45,915 bases of DNA from Prevotellaceae bacterium (GCA_031262085.1 JAISIN010000130.1:1-45915); one strand, 5' to 3'; shown: positions 15,307 to 24,784, numbered from the stretch's first letter. Made by a program: numbers and translations. The notes: generated by a model from the letters alone, not told the origin.

Positions 15307-16845
15307 TTATCCTGCCCAATCTTCGCGGTCTAAATTGCGGTATCCGATGGCTTCTGCCAGATGCGGGGTTCTCACCTGTTCGCTTCCTTCCAGATCGGCA
15401 ATGGTGCGTGCCACTTTCAATATTCGGTCGTAGGCGCGGGCGGAGAGGTTGAGACGTTGCATGGCATTTTTGAGCATTGCCAGTCCGGCAGCATCGGGGC
15501 GGGCATAGCGCGTCAGCAGTTTGCCACTCATTTGGGCATTGCAGTGAATGCCCGGGTGGTCGGCATAGCGCGCTTCCTGCATGTGTCGGGCATTGACTAC
15601 GCGTTGGCGAATCGTGGCGCTCGATTCGCCCGGTCGGGCATCCGACATCTTCTCGAACGGAACGGGGACAACCTCTATCTGCAAGTCGATACGGTCGAGT
15701 AGTGGTCCTGAAATGCGGTTCAGATACTTTTGCACCTGCTTGGGCGAACATACGCAATCCTTCGTCGGGTGATTGTAGTATCCGCATGGGCAGGGGTTCA
15801 TCGATGCGACCAGCATGAATCCCGCCGGATACTCTACGTTGCTCTTGACGCGCGATATGGTAATCTTTCTGTCTTCCAGCGGTTGTCGCAGCACCTCCAG
15901 CACGTTGCGGTTGAACTCGGGCAGTTCGTCCAGAAAGAGGATGCCGTTGTGTGCCAGACTAATTTCTCCGGGCTGCGGATAGTTACCGCCTCCGGTCATG
16001 GCAACGGTAGAGATGGTATGGTGCGGGTCGCGGAAGGGTCGTTTTGTTATCAATCCCACATGGGCAGGCAGCTTGCCTGCTACGGAGTGTATTTTGGTTG
16101 TTTCCAGACTTTCCCGCAGCGATAGTGGCGGCAGTATGGAGGGTATTCGTTTAGAGAGCATGGACTTGCCGCTACCGGGCGCTCCTATCAGAATGATGTT
16201 GTGTCCGCCGGCTGCTGCCACTTCGACTGCCCGCTTCACGTTTTCCTGTCCCTTTACATCGTCGAAGTCCAGGTCTAAGTGCACCTGTTGGGCATAAAAT
16301 TCATCGCGGGTATTTACGAGGGTCGGTGTCAGTTCGCACCGGTCGCAGAAGAAATCTATCACCTCTTTGATACTTTCCGCGCCATAGACGGTCAGTTGGT
16401 TGACCACAGCCGCCTCGCGTGCATTCTGTCGGGGCAGTATGATACCTTCGAATCCCATTTCGCGCGCCATGATAGCCATGGGTAATGCGCCTCTGACGGG
16501 CTTCAGGTTACCGTCGAGGCTCAGTTCTCCCATCAGGAGGAATCTGTTTTGCTTGTCCGATTGAATCAGCTCTGTTGCCAAGATGATGCTCATTGCCAGC
16601 GGGAGGTCGTAGGCTGCGCCCTCTTTCCGGATGTCGGCAGGCGCCATGTTGATGATGAGCGTGGTGATGGGCACTTTGAATCCGTTGTACTGCAATGCCG
16701 ACAGGATGCGTTGGTGGCTCTCCTTGACGGAGGAGTCGGGCAATCCTACCAGATAAAACATGCAGCCGCGCGTGCTGTTTACTTCGATGGTGATAGGGGT
16801 AGCGTCTATGCCTTGTACGGCAGCTCCGAATACTTTGGTTAACAT
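15307..16845 (-). CDS. yifB: YifB/ComM-family Mg-chelatase-like AAA+ ATPase (512 aa)
   Basis: Homologues (ComM) act as hexameric helicases promoting branch migration during natural transformation. The N-terminal ChlI-like domain starts MLTKVFGAAVQGIDATPITI and contains GLPDSSVKES. Walker A is GAPGSGKS (221-228) and Walker B is ILFLDELPEF. The C-terminal Mg-chelatase domain contains LNLSARAYDRILKVARTIAD. The length is normal for the family. It follows the thioredoxin-fold lipoprotein gene by 44 bp on the same strand. Confidence 0.94.
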   Translation of the reverse strand: MLTKVFGAAVQGIDATPITIEVNSTRGCMFYLVGLPDSSVKESHQRILSALQYNGFKVPITTLIINMAPADIRKEGAAYDLPLAMSIILATELIQSDKQNRFLLMGELSLDGNLKPVRGALPMAIMAREMGFEGIILPRQNAREAAVVNQLTVYGAESIKEVIDFFCDRCELTPTLVNTRDEFYAQQVHLDLDFDDVKGQENVKRAVEVAAAGGHNIILIGAPGSGKSMLSKRIPSILPPLSLRESLETTKIHSVAGKLPAHVGLITKRPFRDPHHTISTVAMTGGGNYPQPGEISLAHNGILFLDELPEFNRNVLEVLRQPLEDRKITISRVKSNVEYPAGFMLVASMNPCPCGYYNHPTKDCVCSPKQVQKYLNRISGPLLDRIDLQIEVVPVPFEKMSDARPGESSATIRQRVVNARHMQEARYADHPGIHCNAQMSGKLLTRYARPDAAGLAMLKNAMQRLNLSARAYDRILKVARTIADLEGSEQVRTPHLAEAIGYRNLDREDWAG

Positions 16846-16889
16846 ATTGTTGGGTCTATTTTAGGTGGTGAAGTGATTACAAATACCGG

Positions 16890-17996
16890 TTAGCGGCGGA
16901 TAGCCGGGCGCGCTCGTTGGCGCTGTCGTTGTTGCTCTTTCTCCCGTTCCTGTTTGGCTTTCTCTTGTGCCTCGATCTCTTTGAGTTGTTGTTCGATGGC
17001 TGCTTCGTCCAGATTTCTGGCTTCAATGCGTCCGTTGGGTCTCAGCAGTATGTTGGCAGGGAGTGTCCGTATCATGAACTGTTTGGCTATTTCGCTGTTC
17101 CATCCGCCGAGGTCGGACGCCTGTTCCCATTTCAGCGTATCGGCTTTGATGGCTTCTTGCCAAGCTTTCTTATCGGTATCGAGCGAGACGCCGAGCATGG
17201 CAAGGTATCGATCTTTCTTCTTTTTCTTCTGCTCCTGTTTATACAGGCGTCGATACCTGTCGTTGTCGGCGCGGCTCAGGGTATCCCACGACGCCCAAAA
17301 GTGTATCAGCAGGTACTGCTCTTTGAAGTCAATGCGGGTGATTGTTGTGCCGTCTTCCTTTTTGATGATGAATGTGGGGGCGACCTTGCCGTCGGTCACT
17401 TTCTCCTCATCTTGCAGTTGTTGCAGGAGCCGTTCCATGTAGGGAGTATCTTTGAGTTCGCCCGTCAAGCGGTCGGCAATGAGCTGGATACGTTCGATGT
17501 CGGGGTTCTCTGTCTGTACGAAATACCTGTCGAGCAGGTAGACACTTGCCCGTGAGGTGGGGTGTCGGGCGATGAAGCTGTCGGCTTTCTCTTCCATCAT
17601 CTGCGCGGAGGGTTGCGTCAGTCCGCCCAGCTCGCTATTGAACGCGGTCATCTCTTCGTTGGGGGGGGTACCTTTGACTTGTAGCGCCATCAGGTTATCG
17701 GCGCTTCCCTTGATGGTGAGTGTGCCTGTTTTGTTCAGAAAAAGCGGGTAGGTGGCGCCGTTGCTGAACAGCAGCAGAGCGGTGGCAAACGTGTCGGGCG
17801 AGAGGGTGGCATTGAATTTATGATCGACCACCGGCAGCGTATCTATGCGGTCGTACCAGTGGTCTATTCCGTATAGATAGATGGTGTCATTGCCCAATCC
17901 TTTGATTTCGCCGCTGAGGTGCAACCCTGTCTCGCCGCGTTTGGCACAGCCCGAAAGCAGGACGAGGAGCAGATAAAAGAGAAAGCTGTTCTTCAT
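16890..17996 (-). CDS. DUF4369/thioredoxin-fold lipoprotein lacking the CxxC (368 aa)
   Basis: The lipobox LLSGC places the lipid on Cys17, which is the only cysteine in the protein. Residues about 24-115 form a DUF4369-like beta domain, and about 203-345 a TlpA/AhpC-type thioredoxin fold. The redox motif expected after WASW is DTLSR (Asp238 to Ser241), so both catalytic cysteines are missing, while the cis-Pro loop TLPANILLRPNGRI is kept. The C-terminal tail is rich in Gln, Arg, Lys and Glu. It cannot act as a disulfide reductase; a binding or scaffold role is an inference. A near-consensus -7 element (TACTTTCG, minus strand) lies at 18013-18020. Confidence 0.85.
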   Translation of the reverse strand: MKNSFLFYLLLVLLSGCAKRGETGLHLSGEIKGLGNDTIYLYGIDHWYDRIDTLPVVDHKFNATLSPDTFATALLLFSNGATYPLFLNKTGTLTIKGSADNLMALQVKGTPPNEEMTAFNSELGGLTQPSAQMMEEKADSFIARHPTSRASVYLLDRYFVQTENPDIERIQLIADRLTGELKDTPYMERLLQQLQDEEKVTDGKVAPTFIIKKEDGTTITRIDFKEQYLLIHFWASWDTLSRADNDRYRRLYKQEQKKKKKDRYLAMLGVSLDTDKKAWQEAIKADTLKWEQASDLGGWNSEIAKQFMIRTLPANILLRPNGRIEARNLDEAAIEQQLKEIEAQEKAKQEREKEQQRQRQRARPAIRR

Positions 17997-18075
17997 CTTT
18001 CAAAAATTTTCGGCGAAAGTATAGCTTTTGTCCGTAACGGGAAAGTTTTTCGGCGCTTTATTTTATTAATTAACA

Positions 18076-18095
18076 AATCCTCAGAAATGAGGATT
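18076..18095. promoter_or_regulatory. Perfect 8-bp inverted repeat upstream of the receptor promoter
   Basis: AATCCTCA (18076-18083), GAAA, TGAGGATT (18088-18095) is a perfect dyad ending 21 bp before the -7 element TACCTTTG at 18117-18124. It overlaps the -33 region. It could be an operator for a dimeric regulator of the receptor-hem operon, or an RNA hairpin with a GNRA loop on a longer transcript. Confidence 0.45.
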
Positions 18096-18116
18096 GACCG
18101 CTATGTAAACCCTGAC

Positions 18117-18124
18117 TACCTTTG
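18117..18124 (+). promoter_or_regulatory. -7 promoter element of the TonB receptor/hem operon
   Basis: TACCTTTG matches TAnnTTTG, with a TSS expected near 18130 and a leader of about 20 nt before ATG 18151. The inverted repeat at 18076-18095 lies just upstream. Confidence 0.65.
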
Positions 18125-18150
18125 CGGCCGAGAAAAAATAATGTGGACAG

Positions 18151-20193
18151 ATGAAAAAGTGGTTCGTTTTATCGGGAAGCATCTTGCTTCCGTTTTTTTT
18201 GCAGGCAGCCGTATCGGATACGCTCAGTCAGATCTATGCAGACCGACCGGATAGCGCCGCCTATCGACAGATCGATTTGTCGGAAGTGGTGGTGACCGGC
18301 TTCAAACAAGACCGGCTGAAAGTCGAACCGCTCTCCGCCTCCTCATTAAACAGCCGGTTTCTCCGCAATCACCAGATACAAACCGTGAAGGATTTGAGCG
18401 TGTTGCTGCCCAACTTCTACATGCCCGACTATGGGTCACGACAAGCCTCACCTATCTATATACGAGGCATCGGCTCGAAAGTTAACGCCCCTTCGGTAGG
18501 CTTCTATGTCGACGGCGTACCGCGCTTCGAACGGTCGGCATTAGACATTGACCTTTCCGACATCAGCAACATTGAGGTGCTGCGCGGTCCGCAAGGCACG
18601 CTCTACGGTCGCAATGCCATTGGCGGCATCATCAATGTCTACACCCACTCTCCACTCGATTACCGACAGACACGCTTCCGCGCAGGATATGGCAGTCGGA
18701 ACGACATACAGGTCTCGGCATCGACCTACAACAAGCTGACCGACCGCTTGGGAATCTCTGCGCGGGGGTACTATCATCACAACGACGGTTTTTTTACCAA
18801 CCTCTACAACGGCAGGAAGGCAGACAACATGAACGAAGGATCCGCCCATCTGGCATGGGTATGGAAACCTGCCGACCGCTGGACGGTGCGTGCCAACACA
18901 TCGCTCGACTACAACGACCAAGGCGGGTACCCTTACGGCAAGTACGACGAAACAACCGGCAAAACCGATCCGGTGGATTACAATGAGTATAGCTCGTATC
19001 GACGCACCATCGTCACATCGGGAGTGAATCTGCGCTATACCGACCGGCGCATCAGCTTCAACAGCCAGACCGCCTATCAATACATTCGCGACCGGCAGAA
19101 CATCGACCAGGACTTTACGCCCGAAAGTAAAAGCTACATCATGCAACGCCTCAAGCAGCACCTTGTCAGTCAGGAGCTGACACTCAAATCGACTACCGAG
19201 AGCCGTTATCGGCACATCACCGGCGTGTTTGCCTTCTATCAGGGAGTCGATAAAGAGGTACACAACCGTATTGCCGCCACGGTGAAGAACTACGACATCC
19301 CCACCTTCGGACTGGCGCTCTACCACCAATCTACGCTGCAACTGCTCAAACCGTTGCGGCTTCTGTTGGGTGTACGCTACGACTATGAGCGGGCACGCGA
19401 ACGACAGCAAAGCAGTCGGCTTCAGTTTAACCAACTCACCCCCAAAGTGACTTTGCAATACAACCTCACTGCCGACAACCTGCTCTACGCCGCTCTGTCG
19501 CGAGGTTATAAAGCCGGTGGATTTAATACCGCTTTCGACAAGGACGATGCAACCACCCGCACTTTCAAGCCCGAATACAATTGGAACTATGAGGTGGGAG
19601 CCAAGCTGTCGGCGCCCGACAATCGCCTCTCTGCCGAGCTGTCGCTCTTCTACATAGACTGGCGCCATCAGCAGATCACCCAATATGTGCCCGGTGCAGG
19701 CTATCTGCAACGCAACGCCGGACACTCCGAAAGCAAAGGCGTCGAGGTGTCGCTGCAATATCAGCCCGTCGACAACCTGAACATCGGTGTCAACTACGGA
19801 TATACGTATGCCCGCTTCCTGCACTACCGGCGGGATGAACAGACCGACTATTCGCATCACCTCATCCCGATGGTGCCGCGCCGGACACTCGCCGTCAGCG
19901 CCTCTTACTCGGTGCTGCGTCCTTGTCGCGCTATCGACCGCATCACCCTGAGCGGGCTGCTCTCGGCTGCCGGCGACATCTACTGGGCAGAAGACAATGA
20001 CGTAAAGCAACCTTTCTATGCCCTGCTCAACTTGAAACTCGCCATCACCAAGTCGCGATTCACGTGGGAGATATGGGGAAAGAATCTCACCGATACCCGT
20101 TATCACACCTACTATTTCAAGTTAGGCAACAGCGGCTTTGCGCAGTTGGGCAAACCGCTCACCGCAGGTACTGCCCTTGTAATCACCCTGTAA
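18151..20193 (+). CDS. TonB-dependent outer-membrane receptor (680 aa)
   Basis: The protein has a signal peptide (about 1-20) and a TonB-box-like DLSEVVVTGF. The plug domain contains YIRGIGSKVNAPSVGFYVDG and VLRGPQGTLYGRNAIGGIIN, followed by a 22-strand barrel ending in GTALVITL. It lacks the N-terminal carboxypeptidase-like extension of SusC receptors, so it resembles siderophore, heme or vitamin receptors. It is first in a tight operon with an MFS permease (24 bp), hemN and hemG, which makes a porphyrin or iron chelate the likely ligand. No heme-ligand motif was confirmed. Confidence 0.9.
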   Translation: MKKWFVLSGSILLPFFLQAAVSDTLSQIYADRPDSAAYRQIDLSEVVVTGFKQDRLKVEPLSASSLNSRFLRNHQIQTVKDLSVLLPNFYMPDYGSRQASPIYIRGIGSKVNAPSVGFYVDGVPRFERSALDIDLSDISNIEVLRGPQGTLYGRNAIGGIINVYTHSPLDYRQTRFRAGYGSRNDIQVSASTYNKLTDRLGISARGYYHHNDGFFTNLYNGRKADNMNEGSAHLAWVWKPADRWTVRANTSLDYNDQGGYPYGKYDETTGKTDPVDYNEYSSYRRTIVTSGVNLRYTDRRISFNSQTAYQYIRDRQNIDQDFTPESKSYIMQRLKQHLVSQELTLKSTTESRYRHITGVFAFYQGVDKEVHNRIAATVKNYDIPTFGLALYHQSTLQLLKPLRLLLGVRYDYERARERQQSSRLQFNQLTPKVTLQYNLTADNLLYAALSRGYKAGGFNTAFDKDDATTRTFKPEYNWNYEVGAKLSAPDNRLSAELSLFYIDWRHQQITQYVPGAGYLQRNAGHSESKGVEVSLQYQPVDNLNIGVNYGYTYARFLHYRRDEQTDYSHHLIPMVPRRTLAVSASYSVLRPCRAIDRITLSGLLSAAGDIYWAEDNDVKQPFYALLNLKLAITKSRFTWEIWGKNLTDTRYHTYYFKLGNSGFAQLGKPLTAGTALVITL

Positions 20194-20217
20194 CACCTTG
20201 CATAATATATAGCCTAT

Positions 20218-21450
20218 ATGACCGGAAAATCCGACAAAGTGCTCAACCTTGGCACCTTCTTCTTCCTCTACATTGCCCAGAGCATTCCCGTATCGTTCTT
20301 CTCGACTGCCATACAAGTGATGATGCGGCAAGCCGACTACTCTCTGTCGAGCATTGCATTGTTGCAAATCGTCAAGCTCCCTTGGATACTGAAGTTTGCC
20401 TGGTCGCCCTACGTCGATCGTCACTGTCTGACGGTGCGCGACTATAAACGCACCATTCTTACTTCCGAAACCGTTTATGCACTGCTCATCCTGCTGGTGG
20501 GTATGCTTCGTCTCGAAAGCGACCTCTATCTGATAGCCGTGCTGGTTTTCCTCTCTCTGACCGCCTCTGCCACGCAAGATATTGCCACCGACGCGCTGGC
20601 GACGCTGTCGTTCAAGAAGCACGACAAGAGCATTGTCAACTCCATGCAGACGATGGGCAGCTTCGGCGGCACACTCGTGGGCAGCGGTGTGTTGCTGGTG
20701 TTGCTGCACAGCTACGGCTGGCAGACGGTGGTGCCCTTCCTGTCGGTGTTTGTGCTGCTGGCACTCATTCCGCTACTATGTAACCGCCGCATAACCATTT
20801 CCCCTAAGAAGCCGACTGAACGGGCACGACCGGCAGACTTTGTCTATTTCTTCACCCAACGTTCTATCTGGCGACAGATAGGCTTTCTGATACTCTACTA
20901 TGCCGGTATCACCGGTACCCTCTCCATGCTACGTCCTTGGTTGGTCGACTTGGGATACTCTATCAAAGAGGTTGGTTTCATGAGTATGCTGGGAACCGGA
21001 GCCGCCTTTGCCATCTCCTTCCCCATAGGGTTGCTGGTGCGTCGCATCGGCAGACACCGGGCACGATTGAGCTTTGCCTGTTTCACCTTTTGCACACTGC
21101 TCTACTTCCTGCTGCTATCGTGGACGCACCCCACTACTGTGGCGCTCTGTACGGGCTATGTGCTGCTGTGGTGCAGTTACAGTATGTCGTCGGTCGTTGT
21201 CTATACTACGGCGATGGATTGTGTGCGTCCCGGTCGCGAAGGTACCGACTTCACCGTGCAGACCGTTATTACGCACGGCAGTAGCATGCTCACCGTGCTG
21301 CTTTGCGGAAAGGTGGGCGACCTGTTGGGCTTTCGCGGTCTGTTTGCCTTTGTGGTGTTTCTTGCAGGATGCTCGGTAGCCTATATACTTTACTTCTTCC
21401 GTGAACCAAAAACACCGGTGGAGGTTACTAACGAGAGAACCAATTCCTAA
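20218..21450 (+). CDS. MFS permease, AmpG/PAT-like (410 aa)
   Basis: A polytopic inner-membrane protein with about 12 hydrophobic segments. The N-terminal half contains LPWILKFAWSPYVDRH, resembling the LPWxxKxxWxPxxD segment of AmpG/PAT-type transporters, and SATQDIATDALA in helix 4. It lies between the TonB receptor and hemN (10 bp before hemN). The simplest reading is an inner-membrane importer for what the receptor brings in, for example a porphyrin, but export is equally possible from sequence alone. Confidence 0.85.
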   Translation: MTGKSDKVLNLGTFFFLYIAQSIPVSFFSTAIQVMMRQADYSLSSIALLQIVKLPWILKFAWSPYVDRHCLTVRDYKRTILTSETVYALLILLVGMLRLESDLYLIAVLVFLSLTASATQDIATDALATLSFKKHDKSIVNSMQTMGSFGGTLVGSGVLLVLLHSYGWQTVVPFLSVFVLLALIPLLCNRRITISPKKPTERARPADFVYFFTQRSIWRQIGFLILYYAGITGTLSMLRPWLVDLGYSIKEVGFMSMLGTGAAFAISFPIGLLVRRIGRHRARLSFACFTFCTLLYFLLLSWTHPTTVALCTGYVLLWCSYSMSSVVVYTTAMDCVRPGREGTDFTVQTVITHGSSMLTVLLCGKVGDLLGFRGLFAFVVFLAGCSVAYILYFFREPKTPVEVTNERTNS

Positions 21451-21460
21451 ACATTGAATC

Positions 21461-22831
21461 ATGACAAATTCTGATTTACTCGACAAGTATAATGTGCCTG
21501 TGCCTCGCTATACCAGCTATCCGCCGGCAAACTACTTCCATGAATTTACCAACGACGCTTATCGCGAAGCCGTAGTACAGTCTGATCGGGCACGCGACAA
21601 CCATCTGTCGTTCTATCTGCATATCCCCTTCTGTGGGCAACTGTGTCACTACTGCGGATGCAACTCCTATCCGATGGCACGTCCCGAAGCCGTTGACAGC
21701 TATGTAAAAGCCCTCCATCAAGAGATAGACCTGTTGCTGCCGATGCTCGACAGTCATCGCCGCATTTCGCAGATACACTATGGCGGCGGTACCCCTACCG
21801 CCTTGCCGCTGCATTACATACGCGAGCTGAACGATCACCTGCTCTCGGCGTTCAGCACTATTGAAACCCCCGAAATCGCCATAGAGTGTCATCCGGGCTA
21901 TCTCACCGTCGGCGACTGGTACGAGCTGACGCAGTGCGGCTTCAATCGGTACAGCATCGGCATACAAGATTTCGACGAAGCGGTGCTGAAAACCGTCAAC
22001 CGCCGCCCGTCTCACCTGCCTGTGGAAAAGATATTCGACCTGCTTCGTCGCGTCGGCGCCCGCATCAACCTCGACTTTCTGTACGGACTGCCCGGACAGA
22101 GCGCCGATTCGTTTGCCGACACCATCGGGCGCGCCATTGCACTCAAGCCCGACAGAATCGTTACCTTCAGCTATGCCCACGTACCTTGGGTCAACAAACG
22201 GCAATTGATTCTTGAGAGAGCCGGTCTGCCTGCCGCCGGCGAAAAGAGCCGTATGTTTATACGAGCCTCCGAGCTGTTGCAGGCAGCAGGCTATGTACGC
22301 ATCGGCATGGATCACTTCGTATTGCCCGACGACGAACTGAATATCGCGCTGAACACCCACCGCCTGCACCGTAACTTTCAAGGATACTGTACCCGCCGCA
22401 CCACGGCACAGGTATATGCCTTCGGTGTAACAGGTATTAGCCAGCTCGACACTGCCTATATGCAGAACAGCAAATCCATCGACGAATATGTAGACGCGCT
22501 GCACACTCGTCGCGACTTCTGCATCAGGAAAGGCTACGTGCTGAACCGCGACGAGCAGATTACCCGCGAGGTTATTGAGATGCTGATGTGCAACTATTGC
22601 ATCCGTTGGGACGAGCTATCTGCCCGATTAGAGCTTCCGGTAGAGCGGCTGAAAGCAGCCACTGCCTATAACGAAGAGCGACTGTTCGACTTCCGTCGCG
22701 ACGGGTTGCTCACGTTCGATGCCGACAAGATACAGATGACCCCTGCCGGATACCCGTTTGTGCGCAACGTGGCAGCATCGCTCGATAAGCTGATGGGACG
22801 TAGCCATTTATCGTTTTCAAAACCCATATAG
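21461..22831 (+). CDS. hemN: Oxygen-independent coproporphyrinogen III oxidase HemN (456 aa)
   Basis: A radical-SAM enzyme that decarboxylates coproporphyrinogen III to protoporphyrinogen IX without oxygen. The cluster motif is HIPFCGQLCHYCGC, with Cys58, Cys62 and Cys65 plus Cys67 as in HemN proper, and GGGTPTAL follows. The N-terminal NVPVPRYTSYPPA and the length near 457 aa match authentic HemN rather than the HemW chaperone. It is followed after 3 bp by hemG. Confidence 0.95.
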   Translation: MTNSDLLDKYNVPVPRYTSYPPANYFHEFTNDAYREAVVQSDRARDNHLSFYLHIPFCGQLCHYCGCNSYPMARPEAVDSYVKALHQEIDLLLPMLDSHRRISQIHYGGGTPTALPLHYIRELNDHLLSAFSTIETPEIAIECHPGYLTVGDWYELTQCGFNRYSIGIQDFDEAVLKTVNRRPSHLPVEKIFDLLRRVGARINLDFLYGLPGQSADSFADTIGRAIALKPDRIVTFSYAHVPWVNKRQLILERAGLPAAGEKSRMFIRASELLQAAGYVRIGMDHFVLPDDELNIALNTHRLHRNFQGYCTRRTTAQVYAFGVTGISQLDTAYMQNSKSIDEYVDALHTRRDFCIRKGYVLNRDEQITREVIEMLMCNYCIRWDELSARLELPVERLKAATAYNEERLFDFRRDGLLTFDADKIQMTPAGYPFVRNVAASLDKLMGRSHLSFSKPI

Positions 22832-22834
22832 AAT

Positions 22835-24208
22835 ATGATGAAGAGCCAAATTGTCGTTATTGGCGCCGGACTGACCGGACTAACCACCGCCTTCTACTTG
22901 TGTCGCAAAGGACACAGCGTGACGGTTATCGAACAGCAATCCCGCATCGGCGGACAGATACAAAGCCATGCCGACGACGGCTTTGTGTTCGAGAGCGGAC
23001 CGAATACCGGTGTAGTATCTTACCCCGAGGTAGCCCAACTATTCACCGCTTTGGCTCCCCGTTGCGAATTAGAGACTGCACACGAAGCTGCTGCCAAGCG
23101 TCTCATTTGGAAAGAGGGTCGTTTTCATGCACTGCCGTCGGGACTCTCCTCGGCAATCGCTACTCCCCTCTTTACTTGGGCGGATAAGTTTCGTATCCTT
23201 GGCGAACCTTGGCGTGTGAAGGGTAATAACCCCGACGAATCGGTAGGCAGCCTGGCACGACGCCGATTAGGTCGATCATTTGTTGATTATGCAGTCGACC
23301 CCTTTCTGTCGGGCGTATATGCCGGCAATCCCGATACGCTCATTACCCGCTATGCGCTGCCCAAACTTTACAATTTAGAGCAGAACTACGGCAGCTTTGT
23401 GCGGGGCGCCATAGCCAAAGCAAAAGAACCTAAGAGCGAACACGACCGGCTGGCTACCAAAAAGGTGTTCTCTGCCCGCGGCGGATTGAGCCGATTGATC
23501 GAAGCGCTCGCCGACAGCATCGGACATCACCGCATCGTGACCGCAGCCCAAGAGGTACGCATCATGCACATACCCAACAAAAGTACTGCCCGATGGAGCG
23601 TAAGCTATGTACACAGCGGACAGCTCTGCCGGACAGATTGCGATACCGTGATCACCACCACAGGCGCTTACGCACTGCCCTCCTTGTTGCCGTTCGTGCC
23701 CGAGGCGCAGATGCAGCAGATAACCAACCTGCGTTATGCTCCCGTGATGCAGGTCGCTGTAGGTCTGCGAAACACACGCGGCAAGGATTATCGCGCCTTC
23801 GGTGGGTTGGTACCCTCGTGCGAGCGGCAACGGGTGTTGGGTATCCTGTTCCCTTCGGCATGTTTCGACGGAAGGGCGCCACAGAGCGGAGCGCTCTTCT
23901 CCTGTTTTATCGGCGGGATGCGTCATCCTGAACTGGTGCAAGTAAGCGACGGAGACGTTGTAACACTTGTCGACGACACCCTGCACACCCTGTTGTGTTA
24001 CCCACCCGACGTGCATCCCGACCTGATTCGCATCTTCCGTCACGAAAGAGCCATTCCGCAGTATGAGCTGAGTAGCGGGAGTCGCCTGATGACTATCGAA
24101 CAGTTGCAAATACACTATCCGGGACTGATTCTCGCCGGTAACATCAAAGGAGGTATAGGCATGGCAGACCGCATCAGGCAAGCAACAGAAATTACATCCG
24201 TCTTTTGA
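22835..24208 (+). CDS. hemG: Protoporphyrinogen oxidase, FAD-dependent (457 aa)
   Basis: Oxidises protoporphyrinogen IX to protoporphyrin IX, the step after HemN. The N-terminal FAD-binding fold is VVIGAGLTGLTTAFYL (7-22) with Glu at the end of the second strand (VTVIEQQSRIGG). The C-terminal GNIKGGIGMADRI is the usual PPOX/FAD closing motif. This is the HemY-type monomeric enzyme that Bacteroidetes annotations usually call hemG. It may start at ATG 22835 or 22838. No ferrochelatase gene follows in this window. Confidence 0.92.
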   Translation: MMKSQIVVIGAGLTGLTTAFYLCRKGHSVTVIEQQSRIGGQIQSHADDGFVFESGPNTGVVSYPEVAQLFTALAPRCELETAHEAAAKRLIWKEGRFHALPSGLSSAIATPLFTWADKFRILGEPWRVKGNNPDESVGSLARRRLGRSFVDYAVDPFLSGVYAGNPDTLITRYALPKLYNLEQNYGSFVRGAIAKAKEPKSEHDRLATKKVFSARGGLSRLIEALADSIGHHRIVTAAQEVRIMHIPNKSTARWSVSYVHSGQLCRTDCDTVITTTGAYALPSLLPFVPEAQMQQITNLRYAPVMQVAVGLRNTRGKDYRAFGGLVPSCERQRVLGILFPSACFDGRAPQSGALFSCFIGGMRHPELVQVSDGDVVTLVDDTLHTLLCYPPDVHPDLIRIFRHERAIPQYELSSGSRLMTIEQLQIHYPGLILAGNIKGGIGMADRIRQATEITSVF

Positions 24209-24295
24209 TTTTGTATCCTCCTTGTGATTTAATCACCTCTCGCGCGACGAACAAGACAGCAAATCTCATCGAACACTCACTCAACAACAACGAGA

Positions 24296-24781
24296 ATGGA
24301 GCAATTGGAACAAGAGTTCTTGACGGTGATACAGGAGTATGAGCGTGTAATATATAAGGTGTGCTACCTCTATACTACACCCAATGCGACCCTGAACGAC
24401 TTGTATCAAGACGTGGTACTCAACTTGTGGCGGGCTTATCCCAAGTTCAGGCGCGAATGTAAGGTGTCGACATGGATCTACCGCATCGCCCTGAATACTT
24501 GCATCAGCTTCCTTAGGAAAGAGAAGAACTTGCCCGAAGTGGTGTCGCTCAACTGGGATATTGACCGCACCGAAGAACCCGATGAAACGCAAGTCATGCT
24601 CAAGCAACTCTACCAACTGATTAACCGGCTGGGACAGTTAGATAAATCGATCATCCTGCTTTACCTCGAAGAGAAGAACTACGAAGAGATTGCCGAAATT
24701 ACCGGCTTGACACTTACCAATGTCGCCACCCGCATCAGTCGGATTAAAGTTAAACTAAAAGCAATGAACAAGGAGGAGTGA
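24296..24781 (+). CDS. ECF RNA polymerase sigma factor (161 aa)
   Basis: Sigma region 2 covers about residues 8-75 (LYQDVVLNLWRAYPKFR, STWIYRIALNTCISFLRKE). Region 4 covers about 105-157 (LDKSIILLYLEEKNYEEIAE, TLTNVATRISRIKVKLK). It is followed 3 bp later by a membrane protein that probably acts as its anti-sigma factor. A short palindrome GTGAT-TTA-ATCAC (24224-24236) lies upstream. Target promoters are unknown. Confidence 0.92.
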   Translation: MEQLEQEFLTVIQEYERVIYKVCYLYTTPNATLNDLYQDVVLNLWRAYPKFRRECKVSTWIYRIALNTCISFLRKEKNLPEVVSLNWDIDRTEEPDETQVMLKQLYQLINRLGQLDKSIILLYLEEKNYEEIAEITGLTLTNVATRISRIKVKLKAMNKEE

Positions 24782-24784
24782 TTT

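Noticed and set aside
16890..17996. Cytochrome-c-biogenesis thiol reductase (ResA/TlpA enzyme)
   Set aside because: Both active-site cysteines are absent.
18541..20106. Long antisense open frame (521 codons) opposite the TonB receptor
   Set aside because: It mirrors the codon pattern of the receptor, matches no family I recognise, and the sense strand has a full receptor with promoter.
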